Assembly (NCBI GenBank): GCA_964355015.1
Contig: CAYHCE010000013.1
Coordinates: 17,505 to 81,504 of the forward strand
DNA: 64,000 nucleotides
DNA from: CAYHCE01 sp964355015
GTDB lineage: Bacteria; Cyanobacteriota; Cyanobacteriia; PCC-6307; Cyanobiaceae
Direction of reading: 5' to 3'
Below are positions 6,775-14,073 of this stretch, piece by piece. The notes beneath the pieces are model-generated. The model saw only the letters and a list, made by a program, of their open reading frames with translations. It was not told the origin of the DNA and made no database searches. The translations under genes were made by a program, and so were the position numbers. The number at the start of each line of letters is the position of its first letter. The stretch's first letter is position 1.

Positions 6775-8421
6775 GTGCCCTCTCCCGAGCCGGCCAGCCT
6801 GATCGCCGCCCTCCACCACCCCGAGGCCTACCCCGAGGCCGCCTGGGAGGGCGTGCCGCCCGAGGCGCGGCAGGTGGAGTGCATCCAGACCCACATCAGC
6901 GTGGTGTTCCTCACGGCCAGGCTGGCGTTCAAGTGGAAGAAGCCGCTTCAGCTCTGGGGTCTGCTCGACTACGGCAGCCCGGAGCGGCGGCTGCACTGGT
7001 GCCGGGAAGAGGTGCGGCTCAACCAGCGCCTGGCGCCCACTCTCTACCTGGGCATCGCCCCCCTGCTGCGCGCTGCCGATGGAGAGCTGAGCCTCGGCCC
7101 GCTGGCTGTTGAGGTGCCCGGGGCGGAGCACGTGGTGGTGATGCGGCGCTTCGCAGCCGCTGACACCCTGCGTGCACGCCTCGAAGCAGGCCGGGCAGGG
7201 GCCACCGAGCTGCGGGCGCTGGGGGAGAGGATCGGCCGCTTCCATCGCGCCCACCGCCTCGACGCCGAGAGCAGCGCCACCGCTGTGGCCGCTTTCGCCG
7301 CGGTGCTCCACAACAACGTGCGGGCGACCCGCTGCTTCGTTCCCGCCTTGTTCCCCGCGTCGGTGCACCGCCTGCTGGAGCACGAGCTGGCCGGGGCCCT
7401 GCGCCAGGGCCGTGCCCTGCTGCGCCGGCGGATCGCCGCGGGGCGTGGCGTAGACGGCCACGGCGATCTGCGCCTGGAGCACGTGCTTCTCTCGGATCCG
7501 ATCGCCGTCGTCGACGCCGTGGAGTTCAACGCCTCCCTGCGGCGGGTGGATGGCGCCTCCGACCTCGCCTTCCTGGTGATGGAGCTGCAGGCTGCCGGCC
7601 ACGGCACACTGGTGGAGGCCCTGTTGGCGGGCTACGGCGAGCCGATCGAACCGGCCGCGCTCGCCCTGTTCTGCGCCTACCGCGCCCATGTGCGGGCCAA
7701 GGTGGGCGCCGTCACCGGCGCCGAAGCCGACCTGCCGCTGGCCCAGCGCCAGGTCGCGCAGCGGCAGGCCCGGGCCCATCTCAGCCTGGCCCTGGCCTGC
7801 GCCCGCTGCGGCCGCACGCAGCCGGCCCTGATCCTGCTGCACGGACCTTCCGCCGCGGGCAAGAGCCACCTGGCCGCCCAGCTCGCCCCCTGGCTGCTGG
7901 CCGATCTCCACCGCAGCGACCTGGTCCGCAAACGCCTGCACGGCCTCGCTGCCTTCGCCCGTCCGCAGGGCCCCGAGCGGGAGCGCCTCTATGGCGCCGA
8001 GGCCAACCGCCGCACGGAGGCGGCGCTGCTGGCGGACGCCCGCGCCAGCCTGCTGGCGGGGCACAGCGTGCTGCTCGACGCCACCCATCTGCGAGCCGCC
8101 AGCCGCCAGCGCGGCTTCGCGCTGGCCAGGGAGCTGGGTGCAGTGCCGCTGCTGCTGGATCTGCGCACTTCCCTGCCGCGGCTGCGCTCGCGGCTGGACA
8201 GCCGCCTCCGGCGCGACGACGATCCGAGCGATGCGGATCCTGCGGTCCTGCGCGATCAACTGCTACAGGCCGAGCCGCTCGGCGAAGCGGAGCAGCCCCA
8301 CTGCGTGGCCGTGGGGGACGCCGACGCCGACGATCCCTCCCGGGTGCTGATGGCGCTGTGGGAGCGGCTGGCCGCGCTGCTCACTCCTGGGATTCGGCCA
8401 GTTCGCGCAACCGGTCGATGA
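6775..8421 (+). CDS. Aminoglycoside phosphotransferase-like plus P-loop kinase, two-domain protein
   Basis: A 548-residue protein. Residues 1-330 follow the COG2187 kinase-like fold: a Lys-containing strand (ARLAFKWKKP), the Brenner-type motif HGDLRLEH near 229, and VVDAVEFN in place of the usual D-x-D metal loop. Residues 345-540 are a P-loop ATPase (COG0645 type) with Walker A GPSAAGKS near 357 and LLDATHL in the Walker B position. Fused proteins of this type are widespread but lack a settled substrate; aminoglycoside resistance should not be assumed. GTG start at 6775. Confidence 0.78.
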   Translation: MPSPEPASLIAALHHPEAYPEAAWEGVPPEARQVECIQTHISVVFLTARLAFKWKKPLQLWGLLDYGSPERRLHWCREEVRLNQRLAPTLYLGIAPLLRAADGELSLGPLAVEVPGAEHVVVMRRFAAADTLRARLEAGRAGATELRALGERIGRFHRAHRLDAESSATAVAAFAAVLHNNVRATRCFVPALFPASVHRLLEHELAGALRQGRALLRRRIAAGRGVDGHGDLRLEHVLLSDPIAVVDAVEFNASLRRVDGASDLAFLVMELQAAGHGTLVEALLAGYGEPIEPAALALFCAYRAHVRAKVGAVTGAEADLPLAQRQVAQRQARAHLSLALACARCGRTQPALILLHGPSAAGKSHLAAQLAPWLLADLHRSDLVRKRLHGLAAFARPQGPERERLYGAEANRRTEAALLADARASLLAGHSVLLDATHLRAASRQRGFALARELGAVPLLLDLRTSLPRLRSRLDSRLRRDDDPSDADPAVLRDQLLQAEPLGEAEQPHCVAVGDADADDPSRVLMALWERLAALLTPGIRPVRATGR

Positions 8422-8459
8422 GCCGCTCGCCCTTGCCGCAGGGTCCCGTTCTCCTGGCT

Positions 8460-8921
8460 TCATGGCGCTCCCGCCCCGATCCAGTGCAGGCTGAGCCGGC
8501 GCCGCTGCGGCCGCGCCCGGTGCTCCCACAGGTACACCGCCTGCCAGGTGCCGAGCAGCAGCCTGCCCTGATCAAACGAGAGGCTCAAGCTTGTGGCCGT
8601 CAACGCGGTGCGGATGTGGGCAGGCATGTCGTCGGGGCCTTCGTCGTCATGGAGCCAGGGCCGCAGCGGCCCTTCGCCGCTGACCGGTCGCACCCCTGCC
8701 GCCGGTACCAGAGCTCGCAGATAGGCGGCCAGGTCCTGCAGCACCCGCGGATCGGCGTTCTCGTTGATGGTGAGGCTGCAACTGGTGTGCAGCGCCACCA
8801 GGTGCACCACGCCCTGCTCCAGCCCGCTGGCGGCCAGCCGCTGGCGCAGGATCGGGGTCAGATCGGTGAAGCCCTCCCCATCGGTGCTCAGTTCGATCGG
8901 TTCGAGGAGCTGGCGCAGCAT
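8460..8921 (-). CDS. YjbQ/UPF0047 family protein
   Basis: A 153-residue protein with family hallmarks: GVVHLVALHTSCSLTINENADPRVLQDL near residue 40 and GTWQAVYLWEHR near the C-terminus. The H-T-S-C-S and N-E-N-A-D residues form the conserved pocket. Members can show weak thiamine phosphate synthase activity and are trimers. ATG at 8921 was chosen because upstream residues are unlike the family. It converges on the kinase-like gene, leaving 38 bases between stops. Confidence 0.85.
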   Translation of the reverse strand: MLRQLLEPIELSTDGEGFTDLTPILRQRLAASGLEQGVVHLVALHTSCSLTINENADPRVLQDLAAYLRALVPAAGVRPVSGEGPLRPWLHDDEGPDDMPAHIRTALTATSLSLSFDQGRLLLGTWQAVYLWEHRARPQRRRLSLHWIGAGAP

Positions 8922-9070
8922 CGCGGTTGCCGAACAGTTGCGGAAGAGTTGCGCCTGGTCGCACAGCCACGCTCGTGAGGCATTCCTCTTTCCTCCTGCC
9001 AAAACTAGGCTCGAACTGATCGAGTTGCCCCGCCGCGATGCCCCCCCCTGCCCCTGCTCGCGCGCGCTCC

Positions 9071-9331
9071 ATGACCAACGGCGTGGCTTCCAGCTGGCTG
9101 CTGCTGCTCAGCCTCTCCCTTCCTCTCGGCAGCGGCTTCCTCGCGGCCCCCGGCAGCGCCAGGGAGGTCGTGCCCAAGCGCGACAGCCTCTGCCCGCTCG
9201 GTTACGTGGATCTGTTCAACGGCAAGTGCAGCACCCTCGGGGTGACCACCTACCCCGTGAAGCCCGAACGTGGGGAGGGCTGCCGCTCCGGCTGGATCAG
9301 CATAGGGGGCGGTTACTGCCGCAGAAAGTGA
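9071..9331 (+). CDS. Small secreted protein with four cysteines
   Basis: An 86-residue protein with a classic signal peptide (SSWLLLLSLSLPLGSGFLAAPGSA) and a mature part of about 58 residues with four Cys (LCPLGYVDLFNGKC, GCRSGWISIGGGYC). The spacing suggests two disulfides or a metal-binding knot in the periplasm. ATG at 9071 puts the hydrophobic core at the usual distance; an upstream ATG at 9038 adds 11 Pro/Ala-rich residues. It precedes the amidotransferase gene by five bases. Family not recognised. Confidence 0.6.
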   Translation: MTNGVASSWLLLLSLSLPLGSGFLAAPGSAREVVPKRDSLCPLGYVDLFNGKCSTLGVTTYPVKPERGEGCRSGWISIGGGYCRRK

Positions 9332-9336
9332 GGCCC

Positions 9337-10116
9337 ATGCCGGAACTGCTGGTGCTGCAGCACCTCGAGCGGGAGGGGCCCGGCCGCATCGGCGAGGCCG
9401 CCCGGCGCCGTGGCTGGTCCGTGAAGGTCCGCCGCAGCGCCGACGGCGATCCCCTGCCCGCCGCGCGGGTGCCGGATCAGATCCTGCTGGTGCTGGGTGG
9501 GCCGATGGGGCTCGACGATCGAGGCCGGCCCGGCTTCGAATGGATGGCGGCCGAGCTGGAGCTGATCCGGCAGCGGCTGGAACAGCGGGCGCCGGTCCTG
9601 GGGGTCTGCCTCGGGGCCCAGCTGCTGGCCCGGGCCGCCGGAGGTTCTGTCAAGCCGCTGCAGGTCGGGAAGCCGCCGCTGCCGCTGCGGGAGGTGGGCT
9701 GGGGCGCGGTGAGCTGGACCGTTCCCGTGGCCGACGAGCCCGTGCTGGCCGGACTGGCGCCGAGCGAACTGGTGCTGCACTGGCATGGGGATCGCCTCCA
9801 GCTGCCGCCGGAGGCCGTGCTGCTGGGCTCCAGCCTGCACTGCCCGGAACAGGCGTTCCGGCTCGGTCGTCATGGCTGGGGTCTGCAGTTCCATGTGGAG
9901 ATCACGGCGGCGATGCTGCAGGAATGGCTTGACGCCGACGCCGACTACGTGATCGCGGCCCTCGGCCCCGACGGGCCGAGCCGCATCGCCGCCGATCTGG
10001 AGCGCTGGGGAGCGGCAGCGGCCCGCCAGGGCGATCGGCTGATCGAGAACCTGCTCGATGCCCTGGCTCTGGCGCTGCCGTCTCAGTCGTCCGCTTCCCA
10101 GCGCACCAGCCCCTGA
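9337..10116 (+). CDS. Class I glutamine amidotransferase (GMP synthase-like)
   Basis: A 259-residue stand-alone GATase1 domain. The nucleophile lies in GVCLGAQLLA (Cys near 91), the His-Glu pair in LQFHVE (H186, E188), and LVLGGPMGLDD is the oxyanion-strand motif near residue 50. No synthase domain follows, as in the yfeJ/GuaA-N-like group, where the amide acceptor is usually unknown. It probably shares a message with the small secreted-protein gene. Its last 34 bases overlap the end of the opposing LuxR gene. Confidence 0.85.
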   Translation: MPELLVLQHLEREGPGRIGEAARRRGWSVKVRRSADGDPLPAARVPDQILLVLGGPMGLDDRGRPGFEWMAAELELIRQRLEQRAPVLGVCLGAQLLARAAGGSVKPLQVGKPPLPLREVGWGAVSWTVPVADEPVLAGLAPSELVLHWHGDRLQLPPEAVLLGSSLHCPEQAFRLGRHGWGLQFHVEITAAMLQEWLDADADYVIAALGPDGPSRIAADLERWGAAAARQGDRLIENLLDALALALPSQSSASQRTSP

Positions 10117-10649
10117 CGCAGCGCGATCACGGCCGCATGGGTGCGGCCCCGGGCCTGGAGCTTCAGCTGCACGGCCTTCATGTGGCTGCGCACGGTTTCC
10201 ACCGAGAGGTGCAGGCGGCCGGCGATCTCCGCGTTGGCGCACCCCCGCACCAGCTGCTCCACCACCTCCCGTTCCCGCGGCGACAGCAGACCGACGGGCG
10301 CAGCGGGCCCGCCGCCGCCCTGGTGCAGCAGCAGGCAGGGCAGATCGGGATGGAGCCGCCGGGCCTGCCGTACCAGCTCGACGCCGCTGCCCTGGAGCAG
10401 GGGAGCGATCACGATCAGCAGGTCGGGAGGGCCGGCGGCCAGCAGCCCCAGGGCTTCCCGTTCGCTGCTGGCCGCTCCGACCCACTGCCGGCTCTGGCCG
10501 GCGATCCCCATGATCAGGCCCTGCAGCAGCCGGTGTCCGCTGACGACCATCACGGCGTGATCGCACCGCCGATCGGCGGCCTGACACCGCCGGATCGCCG
10601 CCTGCTCCAGAAAGGGTCCGAACTCCATTGCGCCATCCCCGGCCATCAT
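10083..10649 (-). CDS. LuxR-type regulator with degenerate receiver domain
   Basis: A 188-residue protein. The C-terminal 65 residues are a clear LuxR/GerE helix-turn-helix (LLSPREREVVEQLVRGCANAEIAGRL.., SVETVRSHMKAV). The N-terminal 115 residues have receiver-like strands, but the phosphate-accepting Asp is missing: the strand reads DLLIVIAPLL where a true receiver has Asp after LLIV, and the acidic pair after the first strand is SGHR. It is therefore unlikely to be a two-component target and may sense a ligand or act constitutively. Two ATG codons in tandem open the gene. Confidence 0.8.
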   Translation of the reverse strand: MMAGDGAMEFGPFLEQAAIRRCQAADRRCDHAVMVVSGHRLLQGLIMGIAGQSRQWVGAASSEREALGLLAAGPPDLLIVIAPLLQGSGVELVRQARRLHPDLPCLLLHQGGGGPAAPVGLLSPREREVVEQLVRGCANAEIAGRLHLSVETVRSHMKAVQLKLQARGRTHAAVIALRQGLVRWEADD

Positions 10650-10729
10650 CGCTGGGACTGAGAATCATTCCTGCAAGACAAGCATGGGACAGAAGCCGCC
10701 TTCTGGCAAGGCGTGCTGCGGATCCTTCT

Positions 10730-10743
10730 GCTGATCGATCAGC
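10730..10743. repeat. Perfect 14-base palindrome GCTGATCGATCAGC
   Basis: It lies four bases past the stop of the leftward DUF2721 gene, between it and the LuxR gene, flanked by two GGATC copies. It could end DUF2721 transcription or bind a protein, but no T-run follows. Confidence 0.3.
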
Positions 10744-10746
10744 GGA

Positions 10747-11220
10747 TCAGTAGTAGCGGCGAGGGTTCTGCCGGATCGCCAGCTGCACCTCCAGCAGGAA
10801 CAGCACCAGTGACGCGATCAACGACCCCATCGCCAGTACGAACACAGGCACCACGATCGTCGCCAGGTTCAGCGCCGCCACGGCGCTGATGAACAGCACC
10901 CCCACCACCCCTGCCACCAGCAGGGCGGTGAGCGTGGCGCAGAAGAGGGCTCGGTTGATCAGGAACGTCCGCCGCCGCTGAACCAGCAGCGCCGAGCGCA
11001 GCCGCCGGCCTTCGCGCAGGTCGCTGCGCTCCAGCGCCTCCTGCAGCAGGCGGGTGCGATCGATGATGCGGGCCAGGCGCGAGGTGAACATGCCCAGCAG
11101 ACCGGTGATCCCCGTCAGCAGGAACACCGGAGCCACGGAGAGCTGGATCGCCCGCGACAGCCCCTCCACCGCCGAAGACTCTCCCAGGCTGCGGGGGGTG
11201 ACGAACTGGGCCAGCAGCAT
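10747..11220 (-). CDS. DUF2721 membrane protein
   Basis: A 157-residue protein. The first helix (IQLSVAPVFLLTGITGLLGMF), the RLARIIDR segment, a basic cytoplasmic stretch and two further helices match DUF2721. Function is unknown. ATG at 11220 lies only six bases from the divergent carboxypeptidase start; an in-frame GTG at 11169 (at V-E-G-L) would leave a more normal gap and keep the whole domain. Confidence 0.82.
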   Translation of the reverse strand: MLLAQFVTPRSLGESSAVEGLSRAIQLSVAPVFLLTGITGLLGMFTSRLARIIDRTRLLQEALERSDLREGRRLRSALLVQRRRTFLINRALFCATLTALLVAGVVGVLFISAVAALNLATIVVPVFVLAMGSLIASLVLFLLEVQLAIRQNPRRYY

Positions 11221-11226
11221 GGAGCC

Positions 11227-12792
11227 ATGACCCATTCCGATCCACCCGGCTCTGTCCGGGCCAACCTACCCAGCCCCTCCGCTCTCGATCGGCTCGGTGC
11301 CCATCTGCGCGAGACGCGGCTGCTCGGCTCGATCCACAGCGCCCTCTACTGGGACCAGAACACCGTGATGCCGCCCGGCGGCGCCCCGTGGCGCGGCGAG
11401 CAGCTGGCTCTGCTGGCCCGCCAGCTGCACGGGCGGCAGAGCAGCCCCGCCTTCGCCGATCTGATCGCCGCCGCCGAGGCCCAGCTCCAGGAGCAAGCGG
11501 AAGCGGCGGATCCCGCTGCGCACTCCTGGCGCCGCAACCTCGTTCTGCTGCGCCGTGAGCTGGAACGACAGCAGCGCCTCGATCCGGCCCTGGTGGGGGA
11601 GCTGGCTCGGGCCCAGGCCCACGGCTACAGCCTCTGGCAGGAAGCCCGCCGCACGGCCGACTTCCCCCGCTTTGCGCCGGCCCTGCGCCGGCTCGTCGCC
11701 CTGCGGCAGGAGGAGGCCCGCCAGCTGGACGAACCCCGCAGCTGCTGGGAGACGCTGGCCCAGCCCTTTGAACCCGACATCGGCAAGGCCCGCCTCGAGG
11801 ACCTGTTCACCCCCCTGCGCCAGCGACTGCCGGAACTGATCCAGCGCCATGCCGCCGCCTGCGGCCGGCCCGACAGCGGCTGGGAGCTGGCGGAGGAGGC
11901 CCAGCAGCAGCTCTGCCGCGAGCTGCTGCTGGGCTGGGGATTCGACGCCGGGCAGTCCGTGCTGGCCCGCTCCCCCCATCCCTTCTCCTGCACCCTCGGA
12001 CCGGCCGACTTCCGTATCACCAGCCGGGTGGTGCCCGGTCAGCCCCTCTCGGCCTTCCTGGCCACCGCCCACGAATGGGGCCATTCCCTCTACGAACAGG
12101 GACTGCCGCGTCAGTCCCAGCCGTGGTTCGCCTGGCCCCTGGGCGATGCCACCTCCATGGGTGTCCACGAGAGCCAGAGTCTCTTCTGGGAGTGCCGGGT
12201 GGCGCGCAGCGAAGCCTTCGCGCAGCGCTGGTTCCCACGCTTCCGCCAGGCCATCGGCGGCGATGCCTGGGGCGGGGCCGGGGGCTTCTGGCGCTGCCTC
12301 AACCCTGGCCTGCCCGGCCTGATCCGGGTGGAGGCCGACGAGCTCAGCTACTGCCTGCACATCGTGCTGCGCTACGAGCTGGAACTGGCCCTGCTGGAGC
12401 AGGGGATGCCGGTGGAGGAGCTGCCGGGGCAGTGGAACCGGCGGCTGCACGAACTGCTCGGAATCCGCCCCTCCCACGACGGTGAAGGCTGCCTGCAGGA
12501 CGTGCACTGGAGCGAAGGCCTGTTCGGCTACTTCCCCTCCTATGCCCTCGGCCATCTGATCTCCGCCCAGCTCTCCGAGGCGATGGAGCGCAGCCTGGGG
12601 CCGATCGAGGACCGTCTCCGCGACGGCCAGGACCCGCTGCTGCTGGAGTGGTTGCGCCGGCACGTGCATCCGCTCGGCCGCAGCGTCAACGCCGAGGAGC
12701 TGGTGGAGCGGGTGAGCGGCACGCCGCTGAGCGCGGCGCCCTTCCTCGCCCACCTGGAGCGGAAGCTGGAGCGCCTCCGGGGCCGTCCGTAG
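11227..12792 (+). CDS. Carboxypeptidase M32 (Taq type)
   Basis: A 521-residue zinc carboxypeptidase. The metal site is HEWGH (H282, E283, H286), followed by the family block YEQGLPRQ..P and HESQSLFWE, which supplies the third ligand. The length is typical (about 500). The enzyme trims C-terminal residues from peptides in the cytoplasm. GGAG seven bases before ATG at 11227 supports the start. A pyrophosphatase follows after 32 bases on the same strand. Confidence 0.92.
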   Translation: MTHSDPPGSVRANLPSPSALDRLGAHLRETRLLGSIHSALYWDQNTVMPPGGAPWRGEQLALLARQLHGRQSSPAFADLIAAAEAQLQEQAEAADPAAHSWRRNLVLLRRELERQQRLDPALVGELARAQAHGYSLWQEARRTADFPRFAPALRRLVALRQEEARQLDEPRSCWETLAQPFEPDIGKARLEDLFTPLRQRLPELIQRHAAACGRPDSGWELAEEAQQQLCRELLLGWGFDAGQSVLARSPHPFSCTLGPADFRITSRVVPGQPLSAFLATAHEWGHSLYEQGLPRQSQPWFAWPLGDATSMGVHESQSLFWECRVARSEAFAQRWFPRFRQAIGGDAWGGAGGFWRCLNPGLPGLIRVEADELSYCLHIVLRYELELALLEQGMPVEELPGQWNRRLHELLGIRPSHDGEGCLQDVHWSEGLFGYFPSYALGHLISAQLSEAMERSLGPIEDRLRDGQDPLLLEWLRRHVHPLGRSVNAEELVERVSGTPLSAAPFLAHLERKLERLRGRP

Positions 12793-12824
12793 GATGCTCC
12801 GGCGCAACACCCCAGCTCCCCTCC

Positions 12825-13412
12825 ATGGCGAACATCGATCACGCTCCCAGCCGCACGATGCTCAACCTGCTGCACGTGCTGCCGGCGTTCGCCGATGAGG
12901 CCGAGCTGAGGCTGAACGCGATCATCGAGCTCAACTCGATGACGATCAACAAGTACGAGCTGATCACCGAAACCGGCCACCTCAAGCTGGATCGGGTCGG
13001 CTACTCCTCCCTTTCCTATCCCTTCGCCTACGGCTGCCTTCCCCGCACCTGGGACGAGGACGGCGACCCTCTCGATCTCGAGATCGTGGGGGTCACCGAA
13101 CCCCTGGTGCCCGGCAGCCTGGTGGAGGCCCGCATCATCGGCATCATGACCTTCGACGACGGCGGCGAGGTCGACGACAAGGTGATCGCCGTGCTGGCAG
13201 ACGACAAGCGCATGGATCACATCACCAGCTACGAGCAGCTGGGCGCCCACTGGCTCAAGGAAACCCAGTACTACTGGGAGCACTACAAGGACCTCAAGAA
13301 ACCGGGCACCTGTCGCGTCAACGCCTTTCTGGGCATCGAGGACGCCGTGCGCATCATCAAGGAGTGCGAGGCACGCTATATCGAGCAGATTGAAGGCAAA
13401 CTGGTGAACTGA
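12825..13412 (+). CDS. ppa: Inorganic pyrophosphatase, family I (intact active site)
   Basis: A 195-residue soluble pyrophosphatase: NKYELITETG, LDRVGYSS, YPFAYGCLP, the signature DEDGDPLD (residues 77-84) with all metal Asp residues, DDGGEVDDKVIAV, and HYKDLK near the end. It hydrolyses pyrophosphate to pull biosynthetic reactions forward. This is the more divergent of two pyrophosphatases here, but the one whose catalytic residues are complete. The start MANIDHAPSRT follows the carboxypeptidase gene closely. Confidence 0.92.
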   Translation: MANIDHAPSRTMLNLLHVLPAFADEAELRLNAIIELNSMTINKYELITETGHLKLDRVGYSSLSYPFAYGCLPRTWDEDGDPLDLEIVGVTEPLVPGSLVEARIIGIMTFDDGGEVDDKVIAVLADDKRMDHITSYEQLGAHWLKETQYYWEHYKDLKKPGTCRVNAFLGIEDAVRIIKECEARYIEQIEGKLVN

Positions 13413-13434
13413 ACGCTCACCTGTTGCCCCCTCG

Positions 13435-14073
13435 ATGGCCAGCCTCCCTCCCAGTCCGATCCGCGCCGCCGGCCTGCTGCTCACGGCAGGCCTGATAGTC
13501 GGTCTGCAGGGCCTGCCCGGCGGCGCCGCCACGCCGTCGCCGGGGGCTTCGAGCGGCGGCGGCACCACCACCAGCAGTGCGGGTCCGATCCTGCCGGAGG
13601 GCAGCGGCAACGCGCCTGTCCTGCCCGCCACCCCCCAAGCGGCACCGGCGGCCGGCACCGCCGCCGTCGTCAACACCCGCATCCTGCTGGCCCTGGGCAA
13701 ACGGGAACTGCGCCTGGAGCAGGGAGGCAAGGTCTACGGGCCCTGGCCCGTGGCGATCGGAGAGCCGGGCACCCCCACCCCCACCGGCACCTTCAAGGTC
13801 ACCAACAAGGTGGTCAATCCCCAGTACGTGAGCACCAAGTCGGGCCAGAAGAAGGGCAGCATCGGCCCGAACGGACCCCTCGGCGATCGCTGGATCGGCT
13901 TTCACACCACGGGCAAGGATGATTTCGGCATTCATGGCACTCCCGCCGCCTGGGCCTGGACAGTGAGTTCACGGGCCGCCGTCACCCACGGCTGTGTGCG
14001 CATGTTCCGCGATCACGTTCACAAGCTGTTCGATCTGGTTCAGCTCGGAACGCCGGTGGTGATCACCCGCTGA
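13435..14073 (+). CDS. L,D-transpeptidase (YkuD domain), exported
   Basis: A 212-residue protein with an N-terminal hydrophobic export segment, a Gly/Ser/Pro-rich linker to about residue 75, and a YkuD domain. The catalytic motif is H..16..THGCVRM with nucleophile Cys187; the upstream His is in FGIHGTP. It makes 3-3 cross-links in peptidoglycan or attaches proteins to it, in the periplasm. It follows the pyrophosphatase by 22 bases. Its stop overlaps the opposing ClC gene by 11 bases. Confidence 0.92.
   Translation: MASLPPSPIRAAGLLLTAGLIVGLQGLPGGAATPSPGASSGGGTTTSSAGPILPEGSGNAPVLPATPQAAPAAGTAAVVNTRILLALGKRELRLEQGGKVYGPWPVAIGEPGTPTPTGTFKVTNKVVNPQYVSTKSGQKKGSIGPNGPLGDRWIGFHTTGKDDFGIHGTPAAWAWTVSSRAAVTHGCVRMFRDHVHKLFDLVQLGTPVVITR

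Noticed and set aside
5635..8259. A single leftward reading of 874 residues
   Set aside because: Only its last 363 codons look like a protein (glycosyltransferase); the rest lies opposite the kinase-like gene and has shadow-frame composition.
8381..8575. Leftward 64-residue reading ending GERLIDRLRELAESQE
   Set aside because: The end resembles a small helical protein, but there is no fitting start and it overlaps YjbQ in another frame.
12648..12824. Longer pyrophosphatase starting inside the carboxypeptidase gene
   Set aside because: Upstream residues are shadow composition; MANIDHAPSRT at 12825 is the family-like start.
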